From NCBI GenBank assembly GCA_020049615.1, contig JAIFKN010000243.1, positions 1 to 14,857 on the forward strand: 14,857 bases of DNA, written 5' to 3'. Below are positions 7,617 through 14,663 of the stretch, one piece after another (the stretch's first letter is position 1; each line of letters opens with the position of its first letter). Origin of the DNA: a bacterium. GTDB lineage: Bacteria; Planctomycetota; UBA11346. The notes beneath the pieces are model-generated. The model worked only from the letters and a program-made list of their open reading frames with translations, was not told where the DNA came from and did no database searches. A program made the position numbers and the translations under genes.

Positions 7617-10382
7617 TCACGGGGCCCGCAGCAGCGCCACCCGGTGCGCACCAGGCGTGGTCCGGAGCCTCGCCGCTCCCGTCGCCCAGCCCTGCCAGGC
7701 GCCGTCGATCACCACACCGAAGCGTCCGGGCGGCAGGGCGACGCGGCCGGGTCCCGTCCCGTCGTCCAACCACCACGCCCACACCCCGCCTGGCAGGTTG
7801 CGCCAGGTCGGCCGGCGGGCGCGCTGGGCGATGGCGCGCAGGCGTTCGCACAGGGCCGCGCCCAGGCGGGTGTCCTCGGCGCAGCGCAGCAGCACCCCGG
7901 GCGGGGCGTCAGCCGCACTGCCGGCATCGCCGACCAGCGCCTGCTCCACCGCTTCGAGATCCTGGCGCAGGCCGTTCGCCCACGTCCCGGCCTCGTGCAG
8001 CATCCCGGCCAGGGCGGCGCGGCCGTCGCGCTCGGCGAGATCAGGCATGGCCACGTCCAGGCCGGGCACGCCGCCGCCGTCGGCCGCGACGGCCGCCGCC
8101 AGGGCGGGCGGCACCGGCAGTCCGGCCCGCAGCAGTTCCACCGCCTGCCCGTTGCGGCCCTCGCGATCGGAGGCCAGGCGCACCACCCAGCCGTCCGGCC
8201 CCAGCAGGTCCATCGCCGCCGCGAACTGGGTCGGCTCGACCCGGGCCCCCGGCTGTCCGGCCGCGGACGCACGCCGCATCGCCGTCTGCCGGGCGTGGCG
8301 CCACTGCGCTTCGCTGCCGTGTTCGGCCAGCCAAGGCGCCGCAGCCGCAAGCAGACCCTCCGGAGCGTTCGCCAGCAGCAGCGCCACGGTGGCGTCGCCG
8401 CTGCGCGCGGCGGCGAGATCGAGGACCTCCCACGGCACCGGCCGGCCGGCGCGCAGGGTCAGGTGGAGGAGGATGTCGCCCAGCGCCGGACCCACCGTCG
8501 GCGCGGTCGGCGGCTGCGCCGCGAGCGCGAGGCCGAGATGGTGCCCGCGCATCCAGCCCGGCGCCCAGGCCAGCATCCGGCGCAGGGCGGTGACTGCCGC
8601 GGCCGGGTCGTCCGGTGCCAGCGCCGCCAGGCGGGCGCGCTCGGCCCAGGCCGCAGCCGATCCCGGACACGCCCGCGCCGCGACCTCCAGCGCCGCCCGC
8701 GCCGCGTCGATCCACCCGGCCCGCTGATCCGCAGCCGCCCGACCGGCCTGGTCCAGCCACATCCGCGCCAGGACGGTGGCCAGACGGTGGCCCTGCGGAT
8801 GCTCGCGCTCGCGCAGCGAGGTGAGGAAGCCCAGGTCATGCGGCGGCTGCGCGGGCGGCGCGGCCTCGTCCGGGCGCACCCGGGCGCGGCGCTCGTTGTC
8901 GACCGCCTCCGCCTGGGCGGTGCGCAGCCGGTCGAGCCGGTCCAGCTCGCGGGCGCGCCGCGCCTCGTCGGCCAGCGGCAGCAGGCCCAGCGCGCCCACG
9001 ATGACGATGGCGGCGAGGCCGACGAGGCTCCAGCGCACCCGCAGCGCGGGAACCGGGACTACGATCGGGGAACCGGACAGACCACGCGCCAGCAGCACGC
9101 CCAGCAGCACGGCCAGCGCCGCCAGCGCCGGGCTGGAGAGCAGGAACTCGGCCCCGCCATGCAGCGCCAGATGCGCCAGTCCGAGGCCACCTCCCAGGGC
9201 GAGCGGATGCCGGATCCCGCCGCCTTCGCCACCGGCACCGCCGCCGCGGCGCCAGGCCATCGCCACCGCCGCGATGATCCCCGCCGCGACCAGCGCCAGC
9301 CCGGCCCAGCCCAGTTCCAGCCACAGCTGCAGCGGATCGCTGTGCAGATCAGTGAGGGTCAGCGGTTCGAACGCCGCTTCGCCACTGCGGCGCCAGGCCA
9401 AGGCGGTGGTCCCGGCGCCGGAACCGAAGGCCCCCGCCGCGGCCGCCACCGGCACCGCCGCCCGCCACATCAGCATCCGGCCGTTGAAGGTCGCGGCGTC
9501 GGCCTCCAGCTGGACATAGCGAGTCTGCACCGGTGCCAGGTTGACCAGCCACAGCCACAGCCCGGCCAGGGCGAGGATGGCCGGCACCGCCCAGCGCCGC
9601 CGACGTCCCGGAATCACCACCACCAGCAGGGGCACGCCGATCAGCAGCATCACCGCCGTGCCGCCGCGGCTGGCCGACAGCACCACGGCTGCCGCCAGCG
9701 CCGCCGCTGCCCAGGCGTACTGGCGGCTGCGCCAGCGGGTCAGGGCCAGGGCCAGCGGCACCAGCATGGCCCAGCAGGCCGCCGCCTGGTTGGGCGAGAC
9801 GAAGGTGCCACGCACCCGACCCGGGCTGCCATTGGGCGAGGGGAACTCCGGCCACAGCGCGGCCAGGACGATGGCCAGGCCGGCATGGACGGCACCGGCC
9901 ACCACGATCATCCCGGCCAGACGCCAGGCGCGGTCGCCCGGCCACAGCAGCGCGGCGGCGGCGGCGAGGGCGGCCAGACCGGCGATCCAGCCCAGGGCGC
10001 TGCGCGTGGCGTCAGGGTCGATCGAACGCACCGCACCGCCGACGCCCAGGGCGCGCAGGTCGGCCTCGGCCCATGGGTGCGAACCCGATCCCGGCCACAC
10101 CTGCAGCACCAGGACCGCCGCCACCGGCAGCGCGGCGCAGACGATCCACCCCAGCGGCGGCAGGTGCCAGCGGCGCGGCAGACTCCAGGCGGTGAGGGCC
10201 AGGGCCAGGCCGGCGAGGATGGCGGAGGCCTCGCGCAGGCCCGGGACCTCGCCGCCCCACAGCAGCAACGGCATGAGGACGGCGGAACCGGTCAGCAGCC
10301 GGGCAACCAGGCGGGCGCGACTGCGCCAGCGGGAGTCCCCGAGCCCGCCCCACGGATCGGGCCAGGACCTGCCCTCCGGCAT
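7617..10382 (-). CDS. O-antigen ligase/Wzy-like polysaccharide polymerase with C-terminal soluble domain
   Basis: This 921-aa inner-membrane protein has about a dozen hydrophobic helices within residues 25-470. It carries the Wzy_C/O-antigen ligase signature: GTFVSPNQAAACWAMLVPLA (192-211), SASRGG (236-241), GRMLMWRAA (301-309) and DLHSDPLQLWLELGWAGL (345-362). The acidic/His loop before the last group is the large periplasmic loop of the family, which joins lipid-linked glycan units. After residue 475 comes about 445 residues of soluble sequence. It begins with helical, TPR-like repeats (for example AAAWAERARLAALAPDDPAA) and ends in a strand-rich stretch (VWAWWLDDGTGPGRVALPPG). This extension is long for the family. 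The ATG at 10382 follows the kinase stop by 2 bp, so the two genes are coupled. Polymerase versus ligase activity cannot be separated from sequence. Confidence 0.85.
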   Translation of the reverse strand: MPEGRSWPDPWGGLGDSRWRSRARLVARLLTGSAVLMPLLLWGGEVPGLREASAILAGLALALTAWSLPRRWHLPPLGWIVCAALPVAAVLVLQVWPGSGSHPWAEADLRALGVGGAVRSIDPDATRSALGWIAGLAALAAAAALLWPGDRAWRLAGMIVVAGAVHAGLAIVLAALWPEFPSPNGSPGRVRGTFVSPNQAAACWAMLVPLALALTRWRSRQYAWAAAALAAAVVLSASRGGTAVMLLIGVPLLVVVIPGRRRRWAVPAILALAGLWLWLVNLAPVQTRYVQLEADAATFNGRMLMWRAAVPVAAAAGAFGSGAGTTALAWRRSGEAAFEPLTLTDLHSDPLQLWLELGWAGLALVAAGIIAAVAMAWRRGGGAGGEGGGIRHPLALGGGLGLAHLALHGGAEFLLSSPALAALAVLLGVLLARGLSGSPIVVPVPALRVRWSLVGLAAIVIVGALGLLPLADEARRARELDRLDRLRTAQAEAVDNERRARVRPDEAAPPAQPPHDLGFLTSLREREHPQGHRLATVLARMWLDQAGRAAADQRAGWIDAARAALEVAARACPGSAAAWAERARLAALAPDDPAAAVTALRRMLAWAPGWMRGHHLGLALAAQPPTAPTVGPALGDILLHLTLRAGRPVPWEVLDLAAARSGDATVALLLANAPEGLLAAAAPWLAEHGSEAQWRHARQTAMRRASAAGQPGARVEPTQFAAAMDLLGPDGWVVRLASDREGRNGQAVELLRAGLPVPPALAAAVAADGGGVPGLDVAMPDLAERDGRAALAGMLHEAGTWANGLRQDLEAVEQALVGDAGSAADAPPGVLLRCAEDTRLGAALCERLRAIAQRARRPTWRNLPGGVWAWWLDDGTGPGRVALPPGRFGVVIDGAWQGWATGAARLRTTPGAHRVALLRAP

Positions 10383-10384
10383 GC

Positions 10385-12556
10385 TCAGTCCTGCTTCGGC
10401 TTCGCGTGGACGGCGGTGGTCGGCTTGGCCTCGGCGGCGGTGGCCGGCTTGGCGAACGTGGCGGTGGTGGGCCGCACGAACGTGGTGGTCACCGGCCGTG
10501 GCTTGGCGTCCTGCCCGGCGTAGTTGTAGCCGTAGCCGTAACCGCCGCCGCGCGCCTTGGCCGCGTTCAGCACCACGCCGACCAGCTTGGCCTGCAGCGG
10601 GGCGAGCCGGGCCAAGGCCGCCGCCAGCAGATGGCGCAGGGTGAAGCTGTCACGCGTCACCAGGATGATGCCATCGGCCAGTTCGCACAGCGGCATGACG
10701 TCGGCGACCAGCGCCACCGGCGCCGAATCGCAGATGATGTGGTCATAGCGCGTCCGCGCCGCGGTCAGGAACGCCTCCAGCGCCGGGCTGTGCAGCAGTT
10801 CGCCGGGATTGGGCGGGCGCTCGCCGGCCGGCAGCACGTCGAGGCGCTCGATGCCGCTCGCGATCGGCCCGACCACCTCCCCGGCCAGCAGCAGGCTGAG
10901 ACCGCGGGTGGCGTCGAGCGCCAGCTGCTGGTCCATGCCGGCCCGGCGCAGGTCGCCGTCGATCAGCAGCACCCGGCCGCCGGTCGCCGCCAGTGCGGCG
11001 GCGAGGCGGGCGGCGGTGGTGGTCTTGCCTTCGCCCGACATCGACGAGGTGACGACCAGGATCCGGCCGCCGCCCTCCGGCCGCGGTACCAGGGCCAGGC
11101 GCAGGGCAGCACGCAGGGTGCGGTAGGCCTCGGCCAGCTCGGCCGGGTGCGCCGGGTCGCCGCCGGCGCCCAGCGGACGCAGGCCATCGGCGTAGGGCAG
11201 GGCGGCCAGCACCGGCAGACCGCTCAGCTCGCTGGCCTGGGCTCCGCGCAGCCGGCGGTCGAGGGCGTTGGCGACCAGCGCCGCACCAACCCCGCCGACC
11301 CCGCCAGCCAGCACCGCGGCGGCGAGGATCAGCATCAGGCGGACGTTGACCGGCTTCGGCCCGGCCTCGGGCGGATCGGTCACCACCACCTGCTTGGCCT
11401 CCAGCCGGCTGAGCACTTCTTCTTCACCCAGGCGCAGGCGCAGGTTCTCCAGCATGCGCGCCTGGGTCGCCGTCTCCTGGGTCAGGGCGTCGAGCCGCAC
11501 CAGATCGCCGCGATAGCTGTTGAGCTGCTTCTCCGACCCCGCCAGCAGGGCGTCGATGCTGGCCTGCTGGGTCAGCAGGGCGTCCTGGTCGGCGAGCAGG
11601 GCGGCGCGGGCGGCGGCGATGGCGGCAAGCAGCTGTTCGCGCTGGGTGACGAGGGCCTGGTCCTGCTGCAGGCGGTGGGGGTGGCGCGGCCCGACCTGCA
11701 GGCTCAGGGCGGCGGCGGCGGCCTCGGCCTCGAGCAGGGCCTGGAACTGCTTCTGCACCGTCGGATCGGCGGCGATGTCGGGCACGCACAGCAGGGCATC
11801 GCGGCGTGCAGCCTCGGGCGCCGCATCGGCCTGCTTGACCAGGCGCACCTTGGCCTGCACCCCGGCCAGCTCGCGATCGACCAGGACGCGCTGCTGGGTC
11901 AGGGCGATCAGCCGGGCGGCAAGGTGGTTCTGCGCCGGATCGGCGGACAGGATGCCATGCTGGTCGCAGTAGGCGTTCTGCGCCTCCTGGGCCGCACCCA
12001 GGCCGGTCCGCGCCTCCTGCACCTGGTCGCGCAGGAAGCGCACCGCGCCCGAGGCCCGCTCGGAAACCGTCTCGCGACCGCTGCGCTGGTAGGCGGCGAT
12101 CAGCACGGACAGCAGGCGTTCGGCGCGTTCGTGGCTTTCATCGCGCAGGCGCACCTCGATCGACCACGAATCGCGCGAGGTCGCCACCTTGATGCGCTTG
12201 GCCAGGGTCTCCGTGGGATCCTCGGCCAGGTCGTAGGGCGCCTCGGCGCGGCGGCCGGTCTCATCGAGGGCGGTGCGCAGCACCGGTCGCGACAGCAGGC
12301 GGTCGCGGTGGGTGTTGAGCAGGGCGAAGTCGATGCGGTCGGTCTCCGGCTCGCGCGCCCAGTCCACCGCCTGGCGGCCCCGCGATACCTCCAGACGCGC
12401 CACCGCCTCGTACAGCGGGGTGACGCGCAACCCGGCGATCAGCACGGTGGTGGTGCAGGCCAGCCCGACGGCCAGCGCCAGCCAGCGGCGGGCGGCGAGG
12501 ATGCGCACCAGGTCGTGGAGGGAGAGCGAGACGTCGGGTTGGGGGAGGTCTGCCAA
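10385..12556 (-). CDS. Wzc-like chain-length regulator fused to BY-kinase
   Basis: This 723-aa polysaccharide co-polymerase has a first membrane helix at residues 25-43 and a periplasmic Wzz-type domain with long coiled coils (about 160-390). A Pro-rich motif (DPPEAGPKPVNVR, 394-406) precedes the second helix at about 406-431. The cytoplasmic tyrosine kinase shows EAYRTLRAAL (476-485), Walker A SSMSGEGKTTTA (504-515), Walker A' LLIDGDLRR (530-538) and Walker B HIICDSAP (606-613). A tyrosine cluster GGYGYGYNY (671-679) is the autophosphorylation site expected of BY-kinases. Phosphorylation cycles control chain length and export with the downstream polymerase. The start is TTG 12556, because an in-frame TAA lies three codons upstream and no ATG fits. 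The tail (687-723) is an unusual octapeptide repeat. Confidence 0.92.
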   Translation of the reverse strand: MADLPQPDVSLSLHDLVRILAARRWLALAVGLACTTTVLIAGLRVTPLYEAVARLEVSRGRQAVDWAREPETDRIDFALLNTHRDRLLSRPVLRTALDETGRRAEAPYDLAEDPTETLAKRIKVATSRDSWSIEVRLRDESHERAERLLSVLIAAYQRSGRETVSERASGAVRFLRDQVQEARTGLGAAQEAQNAYCDQHGILSADPAQNHLAARLIALTQQRVLVDRELAGVQAKVRLVKQADAAPEAARRDALLCVPDIAADPTVQKQFQALLEAEAAAAALSLQVGPRHPHRLQQDQALVTQREQLLAAIAAARAALLADQDALLTQQASIDALLAGSEKQLNSYRGDLVRLDALTQETATQARMLENLRLRLGEEEVLSRLEAKQVVVTDPPEAGPKPVNVRLMLILAAAVLAGGVGGVGAALVANALDRRLRGAQASELSGLPVLAALPYADGLRPLGAGGDPAHPAELAEAYRTLRAALRLALVPRPEGGGRILVVTSSMSGEGKTTTAARLAAALAATGGRVLLIDGDLRRAGMDQQLALDATRGLSLLLAGEVVGPIASGIERLDVLPAGERPPNPGELLHSPALEAFLTAARTRYDHIICDSAPVALVADVMPLCELADGIILVTRDSFTLRHLLAAALARLAPLQAKLVGVVLNAAKARGGGYGYGYNYAGQDAKPRPVTTTFVRPTTATFAKPATAAEAKPTTAVHAKPKQD
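10403..10498 (-). repeat. 24-bp (octapeptide) repeats in the BY-kinase C-terminus
   Basis: Four consecutive eight-residue units encode RPVTTTFV, RPTTATFA, KPATAAEA and KPTTAVHA, followed by a partial KPKQD. Each begins with a basic residue plus Pro and is Thr/Ala-rich. The units lie just after the tyrosine cluster and look like a low-complexity, slippage-expanded tail. Confidence 0.8.
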
Positions 12557-12594
12557 GCGTGGGCGTTATGCCGTGGTCACGGAGGCGTGGCAAT

Positions 12595-12624
12595 GCTGAA
12601 GCTGGCCTGGGAGCAGGCTTCAGC
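12595..12624. repeat. Inverted repeat upstream of the kinase gene
   Basis: GCTGAAGC (12595-12602) and GCTTCAGC (12617-12624) form a perfect 8-bp stem with a 14-nt loop, about 40 bp upstream of the TTG start on the minus strand. It could be an operator or leader structure for the polysaccharide genes. The GCTTCAGC word recurs at 12701-12708. Confidence 0.45.
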
Positions 12625-12640
12625 CCTGAAACCGTCCCCG

Positions 12641-12705
12641 TAGCACCGGCTTGTAGCACCGGCTTGTAGCACCGGCTTGTAGCACCGGCTTGTAGCACCG
12701 GCTTC
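12641..12705. repeat. Five tandem copies of a 13-bp unit
   Basis: The unit TAGCACCGGCTTG is repeated head to tail at 12641, 12654, 12667, 12680 and 12693 with no change except the last base of the fifth copy. The last copy leads into the palindrome CCGGCTTCAGCCGG (12698-12711). There are no spacers, so it is not a CRISPR array. Such perfect copies suggest recent expansion by slippage. Confidence 0.95.
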
Positions 12706-12762
12706 AGCCGGCCCGGCCGGCGGACTTCTGTCCGCCGTGGGGGCGTGGCAATCGCTGCCACG
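12698..12762. repeat. Run of three adjacent stem-loops
   Basis: Three perfect hairpins follow one another: CCGGCT/AGCCGG (12698-12711), CGGCGGAC/GTCCGCCG with a TTCT loop (12718-12737), and CGTGGCA/TGCCACG with a 5-nt loop (12744-12762). None has a T-tract. They may be REP-like elements or folded leader RNA between the divergent kinase and DUF433 genes. Confidence 0.7.
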
Positions 12763-12789
12763 GTTCGGACCGGCGACGTCCGGAGCGTC

Positions 12790-12929
12790 AGGACTGCGGC
12801 TGGTAAGGACTGCGGCTGGTAAGGACTGTCCTTAACGCTCGCGGGCGGATGCGGCTGTTAAGGACCGGCTGTTAAGGACGGGCGGGATGCGGCTGTTAAG
12901 GACTGTCCTTAACGCCCGCAGTCCTTAAC
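12790..12929. repeat. Cluster of direct and inverted GTTAAGGAC words
   Basis: The word TAAGGAC or its complement occurs eight times here. A 16-bp unit (AGGACTGCGGCTGGTA) is repeated twice from 12790, and a 14-bp unit (CGGCTGTTAAGGAC) twice from 12852. Two near-perfect palindromes are present: TAAGGAC-T-GTCCTTA (12820-12834) and GTTAAGGAC-T-GTCCTTAAC (12895-12913). A further inverted copy sits at 12921-12929. The words are AT-richer than their surroundings. The same core reappears at 14294-14344. Confidence 0.9.
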
Positions 12930-12996
12930 GCCCGCAATCCTTTTCCGATCGTGGCCCTGCGACTTGTCTGATGCAGCTCAGCCGTAGGCTTACCGC

Positions 12997-13227
12997 ATGG
13001 ATTCCAGCGTGGTAATCAACCGGATCACGATCAGGCCGGAACTATGCGGAGGCCGACCGTGCATCCGCGGGATGCGCATCCGCGTGGCGGACATCCTGGA
13101 TCTCCTCGCCAACGGACTCAGCGCCCAGCACGTCGTCGAAGAACTGCCTGATCTGGAGCCAGCCGATGTCCAGGCCGCTCTGCTCTACGCCCGTCGGCGC
13201 ACCGATCATCCGATCCTGGCTGCCTGA
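12997..13227 (+). CDS. DUF433-family antitoxin-like protein
   Basis: This 76-aa protein has the hallmarks of DUF433: ITIRPELCGGRPCIRGMRIR (residues 10-29), then VADILDLLANGLSAQHVVEE, then PDLEPADVQAALLYA. The fold is a small HTH that usually acts as antitoxin and operon repressor for a DUF5615 (Mut7-C/PIN-like) toxin encoded immediately downstream. Here that toxin is missing: the next 68 bp are non-coding and the following gene is of another kind. ATG 12997 has AGG about 9 nt upstream. It is either an orphan antitoxin or part of a rearranged module with the next two genes. Confidence 0.9.
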   Translation: MDSSVVINRITIRPELCGGRPCIRGMRIRVADILDLLANGLSAQHVVEELPDLEPADVQAALLYARRRTDHPILAA

Positions 13228-13295
13228 CGCATGGCCCGCGCCGTGGCATCCGCCAAGCCATCCGGTCAGATCCACATGGCCCCTGGCAGGCATCG

Positions 13296-13550
13296 GTGAT
13301 CGACGTGGACCTCGATCCGGACCCCCCTGAGGTCCGCGCGCGCATGATCGCCCTGCTCCGGCAGGCAGGTCCGGCCCGCAGGTTGGCCCTGGCACGCTCG
13401 CTGACCATCGCCACCCGCGCGATGTCGTGGGCGGGGCAGCGTCGCCGGCAGCCCGATCGTCCGCTTGCCGAGGCCGAATCCGTATTCGTCGGTCTGCTCT
13501 ACGGGGTCGAACTGGCCAACCGCCTGGATGCGTGGCGGGCGAAGCGGTGA
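13296..13550 (+). CDS. Small helical partner protein of the nucleotidyltransferase
   Basis: This 84-aa helical protein starts at GTG 13296 with AGG at 13288-13290 as ribosome binding site. Its pattern is an acidic start (DLDPDPPEVRARMIALLRQA), a helix LALARSLTIATRAMSWAG, a basic RRRQPDRP and an acidic helix ending FVGLLYGVELANRLDAW. As I recall the family, short proteins with this layout sit directly upstream of AbiEii-like nucleotidyltransferase genes in many bacteria. Its TGA overlaps the next gene's GTG by 4 bp, so they are coupled. It may be the antitoxin or an adaptor of the pair; the role is inferred from position only. Confidence 0.7.
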   Translation: MIDVDLDPDPPEVRARMIALLRQAGPARRLALARSLTIATRAMSWAGQRRRQPDRPLAEAESVFVGLLYGVELANRLDAWRAKR

Positions 13551-14116
13551 ACGAGGACCCCTTCCTGGCCTTGGCGCCGGTGGTCGAGGCCTGCAATCAA
13601 CTCGGCATCAGGTATTATGTCGGCGGTTCCCTGGCCAGTTCCCTGCATGGCGTCCCCCGGGCGACCAACGATGTCGATGTCATAGCGGCGCTGCAGCCGC
13701 AGCATGCGGATGAACTCGTCAGGCGCCTTGCCGACACGTATTACATCGACGCGCAGATGATTGTCGCATCCTTGCGGCAGAACATCCCCGCCAACCTCAT
13801 CCATCTCGGCACCATGGTCAAGATCGACCTGTATGGCGAGCGCAGCATGCCGTTCTCCGGCGAGGCGCTGCTCCGAGCCATCAGCGAGACACCGCCCGGT
13901 TGTCCGCTGCCCATCCGGTTCGCCAGCCCTGAGGACGTCGTCCTGGCCAAGCTGCGCTGGTATCGTGACGGCGGTGAGCGATCCGAACGGCAGTGGGGTG
14001 ATCTCCTCGGCATCCTCCGGGTCCAAGGCGATGCCCTCGACCTGGCCTATATGGATCGGTGGCTGGATCGCTTGGGGGTGCGGGATCTCCACCAACGCCT
14101 GTTGTCCCAGGTCTGA
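13547..14116 (+). CDS. AbiEii-like nucleotidyltransferase
   Basis: This 189-aa protein has a polymerase-beta-type nucleotidyltransferase fold. The nucleotide-binding loop is VGGSLASSLHG (25-35), the metal-binding acids lie in ATNDVDVI (D42, D44), and a third acid lies in VKIDLYG (D94). The downstream segment FASPEDVVLAKLRWY followed by SERQWGDLLGIL (about 140-170) is typical of the AbiEii/DUF6036-like group, in which some members act as toxins that modify tRNA. It starts at GTG 13547, overlapping the partner gene stop by 4 bp. All three acids are present, so it should be active. The substrate cannot be predicted. Confidence 0.85.
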   Translation: MNEDPFLALAPVVEACNQLGIRYYVGGSLASSLHGVPRATNDVDVIAALQPQHADELVRRLADTYYIDAQMIVASLRQNIPANLIHLGTMVKIDLYGERSMPFSGEALLRAISETPPGCPLPIRFASPEDVVLAKLRWYRDGGERSERQWGDLLGILRVQGDALDLAYMDRWLDRLGVRDLHQRLLSQV

Positions 14117-14119
14117 CAG

Positions 14120-14173
14120 TCTCTGGTCTCTGGTCTCTGGTCCCTGGTCTCTGGCCTCTGGCCTCTGGTCTCG
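14120..14173. repeat. Heptanucleotide tandem repeat (TCTCTGG)
   Basis: Seven head-to-tail 7-bp units (TCTCTGG with variants TCCCTGG and CCTCTGG) plus a degenerate eighth begin 4 bp after the nucleotidyltransferase stop. The 7-bp period would shift frame if translated, so it is non-coding slippage DNA. Confidence 0.95.
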
Positions 14174-14240
14174 GCACAGCCGCCTCATCCACAGAACCGG
14201 TGCCAGTTCTGGCGCAGATTCCAGCCGGCGCTTGCGGGCC

Positions 14241-14261
14241 AGCGCCTAGCGCCCAGCGCCC
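14241..14261. repeat. Second heptanucleotide repeat (AGCGCCY)
   Basis: Three 7-bp units, AGCGCCT, AGCGCCC and AGCGCCC, stand in tandem. The period equals that of the repeat at 14120 although the unit differs. The rest of 14174-14285 shows no gene. Confidence 0.85.
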
Positions 14262-14285
14262 AATGGCGTTCACTGAAGAACCGGC

Positions 14286-14355
14286 ATGGACAGGTTAAGG
14301 ACGACCATGGACAGGTTAAGGACGACCATGGACAGGTTAAGGACTGGACAGGTTA
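14286..14355. repeat. 21-bp tandem repeat carrying GTTAAGGAC
   Basis: The unit ATGGACAGGTTAAGGACGACC occurs at 14286 and 14307 in full, at 14328 for 17 bp, then a partial TGGACAGGTTA to 14355. It carries the same GTTAAGGAC core as the cluster 1.4 kb upstream. Its right edge coincides with the point where the ORF6N gene loses family similarity. Confidence 0.93.
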
Positions 14356-14621
14356 CCCTCCTGGGTGAACACCCACGGCAGATATCGGCGCCCGCCCCTG
14401 CCGTTTGAGGTTTCAGTTTGAAACCTCAAAGCGGCCGACTCGTCATCCGTCAGTTGGAAGCGGAAGTCCTCCGGGAACCGTCCTTCGTTGCGCTTGACCG
14501 CCAGGTTCAACGCCTTGGTCGGAACCTCATAGAGCCGGGCCAGATCGGCGTCGAGCATGACTCGCTGCCCACGGACGCAGTGGATGGTGGGCTCGATGGT
14601 TACGACAGGAACTGTAGGCAT
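14337..14621 (-). pseudogene. ORF6N-domain protein truncated by repeat DNA
   Basis: The 94-aa frame from ATG 14621 (alternative ATG 14627) is a clear ORF6N domain, found in phage and mobile-element DNA-binding proteins: IHCVRGQRVMLDADLARLYE, then VPTKALNLAVKRNEGRFPED, then FRFQLTDDE, then YLPWVFTQEG. Family members normally continue past this last motif (a stretch like VAMLSSVL) and carry a C-terminal domain. Here similarity stops at about 14356, followed only by NLSSP, and the TAA at 14337-14339 lies inside the 21-bp repeat. The missing 3' part is not seen further along this strand. The domain itself is intact, so a short protein could still be made. Confidence 0.8.
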
Positions 14622-14663
14622 GTGCATGCAGCGGGTGGGTTTGTACGACCCTGCCGCAATCTC

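Noticed and set aside
7644..10523. 959-aa plus-strand ORF opposite the polymerase gene
   Set aside because: It is Gln/Arg/Gly-rich with no domain and is antisense to a membrane protein with family motifs; a typical GC-rich shadow.
10406..12643. 745-aa plus-strand ORF opposite the BY-kinase gene
   Set aside because: It is antisense to a gene with all kinase motifs and has a shadow-like Gln/Gly/Arg composition.
12641..12929. CRISPR array suggested by repeated words
   Set aside because: The copies are contiguous or irregularly spaced, with no unique spacers of constant length and no cas genes.
12963..12996. Promoter -35/-10 candidate (TTGTCT and TAGGCT) before the DUF433 gene
   Set aside because: The spacing of 15 bp and the poor -10 match make it too weak to list.
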